Shown: positions 11,579 to 20,066, numbered from the stretch's first letter. The stretch is DNA of 64,000 nt from Effrenium voratum (GCA_963377175.1 CAUJNA010003317.1:272501-336500), one strand, 5' to 3'. Numbers and translations are program-made. The notes: a model not told the origin generated them from the letters alone.

Positions 11579-12236
11579 GATTAAAATAATGGTCAGGCAA
11601 TATGTCTTCAAATATGTAATCTACATATTTATCTATATCACCAATGTATATATATTTGATATTGTTTTTTCCTATTATTGAATAAATATATTCCCAAAAG
11701 AATAAATACAACAATAGACATACTTTATATTTAGTGTTGTAGTAATACCATATACTATATTTAGTTGCTCTAAATTCGTTCAAGACTTCGTGTATTTTAT
11801 CTAATAAATGCCAGTCAATCCATTCAAACAAATAACGGTTTTTTTTGACAAATGCTTTATATGGTTTAATTGCGTTTATTCCTCCAAACCTCCTAATTAA
11901 ATCTATATTACTAAAGAATTCATCAATTTCAGTTTCAAATGACTTTCTGGAAATCTTCTGGTAAAAGTGTATAGGAAATCTTGCTTGGTGTCGCATAAAG
12001 AATTTTAATTGTAATTGAAACTTTGTATATCCCTTATCCTTATGTTCTTCAATAAAAAACGTTTCAAGGTCTCTTGTTATACAGCATTGATTGCAATATA
12101 CATTATATTCACTTATTTTATTACATACATTTGCCGGTAGTATATCATGTAAGGTTAAACTCAAATTATTCATTTTGCATTTACAGCATTCGCACTTGTT
12201 ATAGTTAAACAACATTTCACTAATATTATAAGGCAT
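11574..12236 (-). CDS. Cys-rich F-box-like protein, long paralogue
   Basis: This 220-residue protein has the family layout: CECCKC near residue 15, an LP-containing helix (DILPANVCNKISEY), then CNQCC near residue 50. The remaining 170 residues are aromatic-rich and helical and do not resemble any domain I know. Its start aligns with DNA upstream of paralogues 1 and 2: here the codons read ATG CCT TAT, whereas the homologous place in paralogues 1 and 2 reads ACA CCT TAT. The family start may therefore have moved downstream in those copies. The gene sits at the inner edge of the left-end family cluster, next to the integrase. Confidence 0.68.
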   Translation of the reverse strand: MPYNISEMLFNYNKCECCKCKMNNLSLTLHDILPANVCNKISEYNVYCNQCCITRDLETFFIEEHKDKGYTKFQLQLKFFMRHQARFPIHFYQKISRKSFETEIDEFFSNIDLIRRFGGINAIKPYKAFVKKNRYLFEWIDWHLLDKIHEVLNEFRATKYSIWYYYNTKYKVCLLLYLFFWEYIYSIIGKNNIKYIYIGDIDKYVDYIFEDILPDHYFNP

Positions 12237-12270
12237 TTTTTCTTTAACTGTATTTCGCTTAATATTAAAC
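12236..12270 (-). promoter_or_regulatory. Conserved upstream block, diverged copy
   Basis: On the minus strand the core reads AAGCGAAATACAGTTAAAGAAAAA and abuts the ATG of the gene at 11574-12236. It aligns with the TTAGGCGAAATAG blocks at 10187 and 10877. The shared heart is GCGAAATA followed by an A-rich stretch. Confidence 0.38.
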
Positions 12271-12492
12271 TTTCAATAATTCGTGTCTCAAATAAGGATT
12301 AGTTTTTCCTTCCAAATGAAAGTAAGATTGCCCTAATTTACTATCAATTGATTTTACTTTAAATACTTCTTTTAACCAATGACTGGTATGTGCCTTTTCG
12401 CTTATGCCTTTCTTCCTCATTATTTTTACATTACTTCCTACGTCTAATTCTGGATACATTCTAGTTTTCTTTGCTTGCATTGTAATATTCAT
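12265..12492 (-). CDS. Integrase C-terminal DNA-binding domain, separated by frameshift
   Basis: These 75 codons carry the typical end of a retroviral-type integrase: RMYPELDVGSNVKIMRKKG, the SH3-like entry strand, followed by HWLKEVFKVKSI and YLRHELLKV. It lies two bases after the stop of the catalytic part but in another frame. The frame stays open upstream of its first ATG (reading EFEVK), so it is almost certainly the second half of the same gene rather than a separate protein. Joined length would be about 305 residues, normal for polinton and virophage integrases. The GCGAAATA block of the next gene overlaps its end. Confidence 0.75.
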   Translation of the reverse strand: MNITMQAKKTRMYPELDVGSNVKIMRKKGISEKAHTSHWLKEVFKVKSIDSKLGQSYFHLEGKTNPYLRHELLKV

Positions 12493-12494
12493 TT

Positions 12495-13178
12495 TTACTT
12501 CAAATTCATTCTTTTCATTCTTGCGTCCTTCGGTGTAAATTTAGTTGCGGAATGAATATTCTTATTATTGTAAGTTAATAATATTTCAAAAATATAATCC
12601 GTCCATTGGATATTCTGCTTTCCATTTTTCTTGTCCGCTTCAACTCGTTTAAACAGTTGACCTTTAAAAGTCTGAATTCCACGCTCCGCAAATGCTGGAT
12701 GACCTCTAGTTCTATGTAATTCAATTTTCTCCTCCTTCAAATAATCTAATACTGATTGATTAAAAAAACTGCCTTCCTCGTCGGTATAAATTAATTTCGG
12801 TTTGCCACCCATCTTATTGATATTCTCCATCATTCCTGCTAAAATGTCTGGCGGTGTCTTGGATTTAATTGGCACGATATGCATATATTTGCTAAAAATA
12901 TCAATGCATATCATTCCAATTCTAAATGTTTGATTTTCCAAATCATTTTTAGAAATGAACAACATATCAACTTGAAATTCCCAGAAACTATGCGGAGCAA
13001 TAAAACTATTTTCACCTCTCATCTTTTTTTTTTCTACATTCTTACTAAAGAATTCATTAATATCGTTTATTGTAATACTACTATCTTTTTGCTTAGCATC
13101 CTTGAGGGTTGTTTGTTTTGAACCATAACCGCTTCTATCATAATATACACTCTTAATAATTTCTTGTGTTGAACTCAT
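12495..13178 (-). CDS. Retroviral-type DDE integrase, catalytic part
   Basis: The predicted enzyme inserts the linear viral DNA into the host chromosome. The 227 residues begin with a polinton-type N-terminal segment (YYDRSGYGSKQTTLKDA) and then the RNase H-like core. The acidic triad is visible as D71 (FQVDML), D133 (IYTDEEG) and E165 (AFAERG). Next follows YNNKNIHSATKFTPKDA, as in the end of the rve core. The frame stops after KRMNLK, and the C-terminal domain continues in the next frame at 12265-12492. Its presence fits the TIR-bounded, integrated state. The start ATG is followed by a serine-rich MSST, and the polymerase 3' hairpin lies just upstream. Confidence 0.88.
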   Translation of the reverse strand: MSSTQEIIKSVYYDRSGYGSKQTTLKDAKQKDSSITINDINEFFSKNVEKKKMRGENSFIAPHSFWEFQVDMLFISKNDLENQTFRIGMICIDIFSKYMHIVPIKSKTPPDILAGMMENINKMGGKPKLIYTDEEGSFFNQSVLDYLKEEKIELHRTRGHPAFAERGIQTFKGQLFKRVEADKKNGKQNIQWTDYIFEILLTYNNKNIHSATKFTPKDARMKRMNLK

Positions 13179-13193
13179 TAATTAAGTTAATAA

Positions 13194-13226
13194 AATAATT
13201 TTGAAAAACTCATTTTCAAAATTATT
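13194..13226 (-). terminator. Perfect 14-bp hairpin at the end of the polymerase-helicase gene
   Basis: The arms AATAATTTTGAAAA and TTTTCAAAATTATT flank the five-base loop ACTCA. The structure begins at the stop codon of the minus-strand gene at 13226-15424 and ends before the integrase start, consistent with an RNA 3'-end signal. Confidence 0.6.
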
Positions 13227-15424
13227 CATGACGCGCTGCAATTGCAATAGACACAAAAGGCGGTGCAGTTTTCAACTGTGTGGCATAACTCATTATCACA
13301 ACGTTGAGCAGTGAAGTTAGAACTTTTTTTTCCTCCTCTTGTATCTAGATTAAATTTAATTCCGCGGTTTTGGCAACAGGATTTGAAGTATTTTAAGCAC
13401 CAGTTTTCGTCAATGTATTGCTCTTCGTCTATTTCTCTTTTTGCTACTCTATCTGGCTGTTTATATCCTTCAACTTTGTTTTTAAAATAGTTGATTACCA
13501 AACTCTTAAACATATCTTCATCTCCCTCTTTGTTCTTGTAAAAATAGACATTGTTAAAATCCCTCGCTCGTGTGATACTCGTCCACAACCATTCCCTACA
13601 AACTAAATAATCTTTGTTCCATTCGTGAATGGTCATATTATCACTGATTGATGTCCCCTGTCTGCTATGAGTGGTAGCACAGTAGGCATATCTAAAATGC
13701 TTATCTACAATATCAATGTCAAGTGTTCTAATGTTCTCTGTATCCTTAATATCTTGTATTGTTATCTTGTATCCTTCGTTATTAACAACCTTCCACCTAA
13801 TATTAACATTCAGTTTTCCTTCCTTGTCCTTTTTGTAAAGTCTGCATATTAAGATTTCTCCAATTTCATATTTGCATGTTTTACCTAATCTTTTTCTAAT
13901 CTCATTGGATGCTGCCTCACATCTAATATTTGTATATGCTATGTTGTTTTCACTATTCATAACATCTTTAGTAAATTTGAAATGCTTAACTATCCATTCT
14001 TCAACTGCCATCTTTTTTACCCAAAAGTCATCATAGATTTCATTCAGTTTCTTTCTGTTTCTTTCTCCTTCTTCTGTATCCTTACCACCTACTCGCTTAC
14101 ATATCTTTAAAAATATATTATATTTAAAAATAATGTCAATACATTTGTCAATGTATTCGCCTGCATTTTGAGTATTAGTGAAAGGTTCAATCGGTGGCAG
14201 TTGCTTGACATCACCGGCACCTATAATTACGATGCCAGGATTGTTATTTGCAAACACCCTTATTTTGTTCAATATGTAAGGACTGGACATATAAATCTCA
14301 TCAAACACTACACAATCAAAATCTGAATAATCAAACTTTGGTAGGTCATCCCCTTTATCAACTGGAATACTAAAGAATGTATTTACTGTCACCGCTTCAC
14401 ATTCAATCTCTTGTTTTAACATATTTTGAGGCACTACAGAAAGTGTATTGTGTCCTAAATTTTCCATATACTTGCCTATAAAACTTTTACCGCTCCCAGC
14501 AAATCTTGCTCTAATCATAACTCTTCTTTTTTCAATAATCTTATTACAGATGCTTTCAACATCCCACTCATCTTCAATTGGTATTGTTTCATTCTGAAAA
14601 GTTGGTATTTTTACTAACTCATTAAATTTCCAATTGTAATCAGTTTCCAGTTCATAGACTTTATTATTTTCTACTCTCCAACCTCCAATATCATTATGAA
14701 AATCTAACAACTTCTTTGCCTTTCTTACATCTTTCTTTGCAATATGAAAGGCATCGGTTTTCACCGCATAAACTTTAATACTATTTGCTTTCAGTTTTTC
14801 AAAAGTTTCATACATGTTAAAATTATGACCTTGTAATAATAATTCTTTAATATACCTAAATCCGTTCATTAGTTTTCTTTGGTCGGTAAGACAAACAACA
14901 TAATATTTGGCAGTCTTACTTATCTTTTCAGTTTCCCTATATTTCTCACCCCGTTCGCTGTAATAAGTCTTGCCGTCTTCAACTTTGCAATCGATACCAA
15001 ATTCAGGAAATGTCATACTACCATTTACATGTTGGAAGTATGGTCTCTCATCTTCGCAGAGTTCAATACTCCACTCATCATCGTTTAATAGTTGCCATTT
15101 ATTAAAACACTCATATTCTTCATCATCCAAAACATACAGTCTGCCTCCATGGGTTCTTTGATGATGTAAAGCATGTCCTACATTGTCAAAGATCCTACTC
15201 ACTGACTTTCTGTTATATGATTTTTCCATTAGTCCAAAAGTAATATTTGCTATTGTCTTCTTGATTTTGTTGTTTTGCTCCTCGTCAGGACTGATGTTTG
15301 ATTTAAACAATTCGCTTATCGCTTTCTTGTATTTTACCTTCAACACTTGCGACGGTGTTTTATAATATAGTATTTTCATCACAACGCCTCTTTTAACCAA
15401 TTCTTTTAAGTATTTACCATACAC
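13226..15424 (-). CDS. B-family DNA polymerase palm fused to SF1 helicase
   Basis: This 732-residue frame carries two activities. Residues about 55-64 (KKTIANITFG) fit polymerase motif B (KxxxNxxYG), and VYAVKTDAF (about 218-226) fits motif C. A superfamily 1 helicase follows: Walker A ARFAGSGKS (about 306-314), Walker B VVFDEIY (371-377), GDVKQLPP (403-410), then ATTHSRQGTSI and WTSITRARD for motifs V and VI. The C-terminus is Cys-rich (CCQNRG ... CVYCNC). The product would synthesise and unwind the viral genome. Its N-terminus is missing here and lies in the overlapping upstream frame, so the gene appears frameshifted near 15410-15425, next to an A6 run. Confidence 0.85.
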   Translation of the reverse strand: MYGKYLKELVKRGVVMKILYYKTPSQVLKVKYKKAISELFKSNISPDEEQNNKIKKTIANITFGLMEKSYNRKSVSRIFDNVGHALHHQRTHGGRLYVLDDEEYECFNKWQLLNDDEWSIELCEDERPYFQHVNGSMTFPEFGIDCKVEDGKTYYSERGEKYRETEKISKTAKYYVVCLTDQRKLMNGFRYIKELLLQGHNFNMYETFEKLKANSIKVYAVKTDAFHIAKKDVRKAKKLLDFHNDIGGWRVENNKVYELETDYNWKFNELVKIPTFQNETIPIEDEWDVESICNKIIEKRRVMIRARFAGSGKSFIGKYMENLGHNTLSVVPQNMLKQEIECEAVTVNTFFSIPVDKGDDLPKFDYSDFDCVVFDEIYMSSPYILNKIRVFANNNPGIVIIGAGDVKQLPPIEPFTNTQNAGEYIDKCIDIIFKYNIFLKICKRVGGKDTEEGERNRKKLNEIYDDFWVKKMAVEEWIVKHFKFTKDVMNSENNIAYTNIRCEAASNEIRKRLGKTCKYEIGEILICRLYKKDKEGKLNVNIRWKVVNNEGYKITIQDIKDTENIRTLDIDIVDKHFRYAYCATTHSRQGTSISDNMTIHEWNKDYLVCREWLWTSITRARDFNNVYFYKNKEGDEDMFKSLVINYFKNKVEGYKQPDRVAKREIDEEQYIDENWCLKYFKSCCQNRGIKFNLDTRGGKKSSNFTAQRCDNELCHTVENCTAFCVYCNCSAS

Positions 15425-16563
15425 CAGATTAATTTTTTGTTAAAAAAGATGTTGCCCTGATTTGCTTGAACATAATACAGTGTGTAATTGTTAAATCTGT
15501 TGAAATCGCAAGTGTGATCGTAAGGTTTCCACACATCAAACTCTTTAAAAATCGGGATATAATTAATCTTGCTTCCTTGATGTGTAAATGCTTTACATGT
15601 GTCAATGCTACATCTTTCATTGACGCTCGCCAGAGCCTCGCGAGCATTCGCGACTTCTACTTCCTTACCTACATTGCTTCTCATCATGCCGTGTGCTACG
15701 ATTGTTCTGCATTCATCCAAAATCTGGACATCAACTTCATTATAATAACTCTTGTAGTTTTCGCACAACAATTTTCTGTTAAATTTAAACATTTCTTCAC
15801 TGATGTTATTATATACTTCTTCTTCGTCAACTGCGATGTCCTCATCAATTCTGTCTCTGTCAAAATTCTGGTTTACTATTGAATAATAAACTTTCTTTTG
15901 CTTCTTTCCTATTTGATGCGTAAAATCCATTTTGACTTCAGTTGTCCTACCTGCAGTGTATCCTATTTGTGGTTCATATCCTATCTGCTTGAGTTCAAAA
16001 ACTGCCTTGTCTAAATCATTGCCTTTCAATATCAACTTGTATTCATCTTCCTCATTGAGTCTTAATATGTCGTCCAAATTTTCAATCATCTTATATTTGA
16101 TGGGTGTCTCCCTGCTACTGATGTAATAATTGCTATGGATTTTAAGCTTATGGACGTCTTCTACATTAGGGTTTGCTTTAAGATTTTTCATGTCGTGGTT
16201 CAATGTGTAAATATGACTGTTCTTTACTAAACCGTTAAAAGTAATCATTTTTTTGCTGTAGAAGTCTTTTGGATCATGCTTGTAAATCAATTCGCTGTCA
16301 ATGTCATAAATTCTTGCTTTGATGTCAAACTGTTTAAACACAGCATCCATTTGCATGATTGAAGCACCGTGCTTTTTGAAGTTTTCATCGCTTTTGTTGA
16401 TGATTTCTAATATCCTCTCTCTGGTTAAATTCTTCTTTTTGGTTCTTTTGTGCCTCATCAGCGTGTCCGCGTAGTGTTCCATCAACGTATTAATCCAGCA
16501 CTCATTTTCAATATGCTCACCTTTTTTTATTGCTTCCTTCAATGTTAAGCAGTCAGGGTTCAA
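15406..16563 (-). CDS. DNA polymerase B, middle section
   Basis: This 385-codon frame precedes the palm-helicase frame and overlaps it by 19 bases. It starts at a TTG and has no ATG nearby; the frame is open back to 16758, which shows it continues an upstream gene. It contains LTLKEAIKKGEHIENECWIN and, near the end, CDFNRFNNYTLYYVQ, which may correspond to polymerase motif A (DxxSLYP), with FFNKKLI directly before the frame change. The continuing sense after the overlap (VYGKYLKEL) supports one original gene. It also carries one of two GC-rich in-frame inserts (15622-15654), read as VEVANAREALASV. Confidence 0.72.
   Translation of the reverse strand: MNPDCLTLKEAIKKGEHIENECWINTLMEHYADTLMRHKRTKKKNLTRERILEIINKSDENFKKHGASIMQMDAVFKQFDIKARIYDIDSELIYKHDPKDFYSKKMITFNGLVKNSHIYTLNHDMKNLKANPNVEDVHKLKIHSNYYISSRETPIKYKMIENLDDILRLNEEDEYKLILKGNDLDKAVFELKQIGYEPQIGYTAGRTTEVKMDFTHQIGKKQKKVYYSIVNQNFDRDRIDEDIAVDEEEVYNNISEEMFKFNRKLLCENYKSYYNEVDVQILDECRTIVAHGMMRSNVGKEVEVANAREALASVNERCSIDTCKAFTHQGSKINYIPIFKEFDVWKPYDHTCDFNRFNNYTLYYVQANQGNIFFNKKLIWCMVNT
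15622..15654. repeat. 33-nt GC-rich palindromic insert, copy in polymerase
   Basis: A GC-rich 33-mer stands alone in AT-rich coding DNA. It shares CTCGCCAGAG, then CTCGCGAGC, then TTCGCGAC with 17951-17983, differing by one substitution and two compensating single-base indels. It contains the self-complementary CTCGCGAG and keeps the reading frame. Confidence 0.7.
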
Positions 16564-16673
16564 TTCGGTTTGAATGTATCTATGATGAATACTTATGTTA
16601 TGTTTAGTGTCGGTGAGTTCATCATCAAAAATATCATAATCTACTGCGTCCTCATCAACTAATTCGGCACTTT

Positions 16674-17357
16674 CTATTTTGATGCAATCAAGGTAGTTAT
16701 AAACCTCGCCATCTGTAAAACTCTTAAACGCTGGGTCGCTCTCATCACTGCCACCAGTTTATGAAACTTATGTTTATCAAAATGCTTTGTAATTTTAACA
16801 TTAACAGCATTAGTAATAAACTCCCACTGTGCTTTTACGTTGCCTGCCCTTTTAACGTTAGGATATAGCAACGGGTAGTATTTAATACCATTCAATCTAA
16901 AAAAATCGGATTTTGTAGCACGTCCTTCGTCTTTAGTAAAAATAATATATTTAATAACAATCGTTTTTCTGTCCTTCGTTATGTTGTCTCTATACATCCT
17001 TTGAATTCTTCGTAAGGGTGTTTTTTCATTAATTATTCTCCTGATTGTTGCTAGTTTCTTGCCTCTGACTGCCTTTTCAGTTGTTGGTTTCATTCTCTCG
17101 CCTATGGGTGCTATGTTTTGGTATTTGGCAACTGCCTTTTCATATTGCTTCAGTCCTTTCTTCAATTCCTTGTCGTTTGTTGCAATGATGCCATTGATTA
17201 ATTTGTTTGCCGTGTCAAATTGAACAATTTTGCGGTCTTCATAAAAATCAATGATGGTATTGACTTTCTGTAGGGTTTGAGCGGTAATACTGCCCCTTTT
17301 CCTGTCTCTTGTGTTTTTTAGGTCTTGAATGTTTGTATCTATACGCTTTTTTGTCAT
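16674..17357 (-). CDS. Probable N-terminal part of the polymerase gene
   Basis: This 227-residue, strongly basic frame starts at an ATG beside the divergent promoter region and ends in a run (HKLVAVMRATQRLRVLQMAR) that looks like an out-of-frame tail. At 16758 the neighbouring frame opens with an acidic, well-formed sequence (DPAFKSFTDGEVYNYLDCIK) leading into the polymerase. I therefore infer a frameshift near 16755-16765 and a single polymerase gene of about 1,370 codons from 17357 to 13226. No exonuclease motif is evident. If the frames are not joined, this is a basic protein of unknown function. Confidence 0.6.
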   Translation of the reverse strand: MTKKRIDTNIQDLKNTRDRKRGSITAQTLQKVNTIIDFYEDRKIVQFDTANKLINGIIATNDKELKKGLKQYEKAVAKYQNIAPIGERMKPTTEKAVRGKKLATIRRIINEKTPLRRIQRMYRDNITKDRKTIVIKYIIFTKDEGRATKSDFFRLNGIKYYPLLYPNVKRAGNVKAQWEFITNAVNVKITKHFDKHKFHKLVAVMRATQRLRVLQMARFITTLIASK

Positions 17358-17501
17358 AAATTAGTCTATATATTAATAATAGTTAATATGTCCTTAAGTG
17401 TCTTTCGTGTTACTCTTTTATTCGCCTTGTTGAATTTATATTAATTCATATTTTGCCTTAATATACTTAAAGAAATATTACCATAATATATTAAGATAAA
17501 A
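17358..17501. promoter_or_regulatory. Divergent intergenic region
   Basis: This AT-rich gap separates the minus-strand replication block from the plus-strand gene at 17502. It contains TTAATATACTTAAAG and CATAATATATTAAG close to the plus start. The latter resembles TTAATATATTATAG before the gene at 11492, making a shared AT-rich promoter element possible. Confidence 0.35.
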
Positions 17502-17753
17502 ATGAGCACTAAAAATATTGATGACTTGACAACTGATGAGATTAAGGAACAGATGGCGTTATTCACCAGATTATATTATAAGAAGAAAAAGGTAGAAGAC
17601 CCTGAATTTCTTGAAAGAAAAAGGGCACTTGACCGACAAAGGTATCATAGAAAAAAGGAAGAGGAAGGAACAGTAAATCAACCTCCTAAAAATGACTACA
17701 ACAGAAAATACAAAGGCAATAATTTGATCCTAGTTTCTACCCCTGAAAAATGA
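17502..17753 (+). CDS. Small basic protein, unknown
   Basis: These 83 residues are rich in Lys, Arg and Glu, with a central basic segment (LYYKKKKVEDPEFLERKR) and then RQRYHRKKEEE. It is the only plus-strand gene in the left half, and a hairpin of ATATTTTAAA arms follows its stop. The charge pattern suggests nucleic-acid or virion-core binding, but no family was recognised. Confidence 0.55.
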   Translation: MSTKNIDDLTTDEIKEQMALFTRLYYKKKKVEDPEFLERKRALDRQRYHRKKEEEGTVNQPPKNDYNRKYKGNNLILVSTPEK

Positions 17754-17780
17754 TATTTTAAAGTAAGTATTTTAAAATAT
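17753..17780 (+). terminator. 3' hairpin after the small basic gene
   Basis: The arms ATATTTTAAA and TTTAAAATAT, ten base pairs with an eight-base loop, begin at the last base of the stop codon of the gene at 17502-17753. Confidence 0.5.
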
Positions 17781-17826
17781 GATTTTATTTTCATGATGGT
17801 TTTAACTCTATTTCTTTCATTTTTGT

Positions 17827-18771
17827 TTATTTTAGATTTTGCTTTTCTTTATTCTTATCTTTATCCTTATCTTCTTCATCGGTTTCAGCATCAGTAGGAA
17901 TAGGAATGTCGGTCGGCGGTGCTATTTCGTAATTAGCATTTTCTTCTGACGACGCCTCGCCAGAGGCTCGCGAGCTTCGCGACGTTGAATTAACAGTATG
18001 TGTTGAAGAACTATTAACGGTGATAGGTGGAGAACTATTAACGCTAACAGGGGGAGAAGTGTTTAACTCAACTTCTTCATCAGTATTATTACTTAACCAA
18101 TTCATAATACCATTAGTAATATCAAACGTTGTAATTAGTGAATTTCCTATAATGTATGCTGTCAATTCAGTAATTTGTAGAGTAGTTAATGTAGTTTGAT
18201 AAGTTATATGTATTATTATGTCTGCTACACTAAAACCTGACCTTAACATAAATTCTATAATCCTAATCAGGTTTAAACTTTTCTTTTTGTTTCCATTATC
18301 ATCATCGTCGTCATCATCTGGTTCATCAGCATCATCATCATCTTGAATAGGTTTGAATAAGGATGCTTGTGCTTCTGCCTCTGCCCTGTTCTTAAGATTA
18401 CTTTTAAAACTCTTTGAAAATCCGTCTGAAATCAAACCTGTATAATCAATGTCATCAGTTTGTGTTTCTTTATCATTTGGTAGGTCTGTTTGTGTTTCTT
18501 TGACTTCTCTGATAGGAAACTGTGTTGCTTTGTCAAGTGTCATTACCGGGAACATATCAGTATCATATTTATTATTGTTTAAACTCATATATTTCTTGTT
18601 AATGCCATAATTCGTTAAATCAAATTCGTCAAAATCAACTTCATTCATTAATAAATCTACTCTCCGTTTTTCTGGGATGGTTGTTATTATCAGTCTGTGT
18701 GTCATCGCTTCTTTAAGCATTTCATCAAAGGTTTTCCTTCTTCTCAATCCATAATATTTAGTATTACTCAT
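17827..18771 (-). CDS. Unknown acidic protein with Ser/Thr-rich tail
   Basis: This 314-residue protein has four visible parts. The first is a basic N-terminus (YYGLRRRKTFDEMLKEAM). It is followed by two ETQTD motifs around residue 95, an aspartate run (DDDDADEPDDDDDDDNG) and a hydrophobic helical section (LIRIIEFMLRSGFSVADIII). The tail is low-complexity NTSPPVSVNSSPP ending in a charged DKDKDKNKEK. The tail contains a 33-nt GC-rich insert read as SRSSRASGEASS. It lies in a minus-strand block with the penton-like gene, so a virion role is plausible but unproven. The opening (TFDEMLKEAM) resembles SYDELLKETL of the next gene. Confidence 0.6.
   Translation of the reverse strand: MSNTKYYGLRRRKTFDEMLKEAMTHRLIITTIPEKRRVDLLMNEVDFDEFDLTNYGINKKYMSLNNNKYDTDMFPVMTLDKATQFPIREVKETQTDLPNDKETQTDDIDYTGLISDGFSKSFKSNLKNRAEAEAQASLFKPIQDDDDADEPDDDDDDDNGNKKKSLNLIRIIEFMLRSGFSVADIIIHITYQTTLTTLQITELTAYIIGNSLITTFDITNGIMNWLSNNTDEEVELNTSPPVSVNSSPPITVNSSSTHTVNSTSRSSRASGEASSEENANYEIAPPTDIPIPTDAETDEEDKDKDKNKEKQNLK
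17951..17983. repeat. 33-nt GC-rich palindromic insert, second copy
   Basis: This is the same 33-nt element as 15622-15654, here within the Ser-rich tail of the acidic protein. It includes the palindrome GCTCGCGAGC. Its composition is opposite to the host gene, and its length is a multiple of three. Confidence 0.7.
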
Positions 18772-18797
18772 TATTAAATATTATAGATTAATTATTG

Positions 18798-19634
18798 TTA
18801 ATCACGTGTTTGACCCGATGAAGATGCCTTTTCTTCTTTCATATACTTATTATATACATGCTTTTTGTAAAAATCTATCAATTTGGTTTTGTTTTCCTGT
18901 TTTTTAACGTTGGTTTCACTTTCAATCAATTCGCTAATTAAGTTGTTGAATTCTATGTATATATCATCTTTCATTAATCCGACATTATATATTTTATCAA
19001 TGATGCGTTTCATTTCCATTGGAACATTTGCTAAATATAAGGGTGTATTTCCTCTGATTTCATCTATGAAATCTTCAACTTTACTTAGGTGATCATCGTC
19101 GTCTTTACCCTCTTTCTTCTCTTCTTCATCAACAATAGGGTCGTCTTCTGGTTCTTCTTCTTCTCCGTCTTCTTGCTTTGACGCCATTGAATGGACTTCC
19201 ACACCTTCTGGTATTGATTGTCTTGATACAGCACTTGCCATTTCATCGTGTTGTCCAAACATAAGTCTCATTCTTTCTTCAAGTTCTTCTTTCTGTCTGT
19301 TCACTTCCATTAACCTTTCGTCTACAAATGCCATTTGTTGTTTGAATGTATCGCCAATTTCGCCAAATATTCCTCTACCTACCGATGCTTCCTTCTTAAC
19401 TTCTTCTCTTCTGCTCAATTCTTCTTTCTTTTGAATATCCAAAGCATCTTTATTATCAAACTGACTACCATATTGATTTAATCTGTATCTTGTTGCCCTT
19501 CTGTCTATCACATTTTCAATTGATGGTCTATTCTCATCTTCTACTAATGTTTCTTTTAACAACTCGTCATAAGAAGGTCTCAAATGTAATTGTGATTTTA
19601 ACGAACCTACTTGTACTGGTCCTACTGTATTCAA
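18798..19634 (-). CDS. Unknown coiled-coil and acidic protein
   Basis: These 278 residues begin MNTVGPVQVGSLKSQLHL, then SYDELLKETL, similar to the opening of the downstream protein. A long charged coiled coil lies in the middle (FVDERLMEVNRQKEELEERM), followed by a Glu/Asp-rich linker (DGEEEEPEDDPIVDEEE) and a helical C-terminal domain with NTPLYLANVPMEMKRIIDKIY. It sits between two genes of the same strand with gaps under 80 bases, suggesting co-expression. No enzymatic motif is visible; a structural or scaffold role is inference. Confidence 0.6.
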   Translation of the reverse strand: MNTVGPVQVGSLKSQLHLRPSYDELLKETLVEDENRPSIENVIDRRATRYRLNQYGSQFDNKDALDIQKKEELSRREEVKKEASVGRGIFGEIGDTFKQQMAFVDERLMEVNRQKEELEERMRLMFGQHDEMASAVSRQSIPEGVEVHSMASKQEDGEEEEPEDDPIVDEEEKKEGKDDDDHLSKVEDFIDEIRGNTPLYLANVPMEMKRIIDKIYNVGLMKDDIYIEFNNLISELIESETNVKKQENKTKLIDFYKKHVYNKYMKEEKASSSGQTRD

Positions 19635-19665
19635 TCTATTTATTGATTTAAATCATATCATATGT

Positions 19666-19698
19666 ATTATTTAGATAATTTATTTATCTAAATAATAA
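19666..19698 (-). terminator. Perfect 13-bp hairpin
   Basis: TATTATTTAGATA pairs with TATCTAAATAATA around a seven-base loop, immediately past the stop of the minus-strand gene at 19704-20036. Confidence 0.55.
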
Positions 19699-19703
19699 AT
19701 AAG

Positions 19704-20036
19704 TTAATCTGAAATATTCTTAATCATTTCTTCTAAATGTTTCTTTCTTGCTTTTAGTTGTTCTGTTGTTTGTATTCCATCGGGTGAGCGTGAGTTTTCC
19801 AATATTTTTCTTATTCTGTCTAATTCCTTTCTATAACTTTCCGTTCTGTTGCTTTCTGCTAAATCGTTTCTGTATTTTATCAATGCTCCTTGTGTTTGTT
19901 TTGCTTCTATATTATCTTTCATTTGTTTAAGATAATTCATTCTTGAAGCAACGCCCCATAAGTCATTAGTATCATATACTCTTTCAACTTGTGGTGCCCT
20001 TTTAAATTCTACATTTCTATGACTTCTCATAAGCAT
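19704..20036 (-). CDS. Small helical basic protein, unknown
   Basis: These 110 residues open with MLMRSHRNVEFKRAPQVERV and are otherwise predicted helical, with many Arg, Lys and Glu (RKELDRIRKILENS, KARKKHLEEMIKN). The gene is tightly spaced between other minus-strand genes and is followed by a strong hairpin. No family was recognised. Confidence 0.55.
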   Translation of the reverse strand: MLMRSHRNVEFKRAPQVERVYDTNDLWGVASRMNYLKQMKDNIEAKQTQGALIKYRNDLAESNRTESYRKELDRIRKILENSRSPDGIQTTEQLKARKKHLEEMIKNISD

Positions 20037-20066
20037 GATTAATATATAATATAATTAGACTATTAT

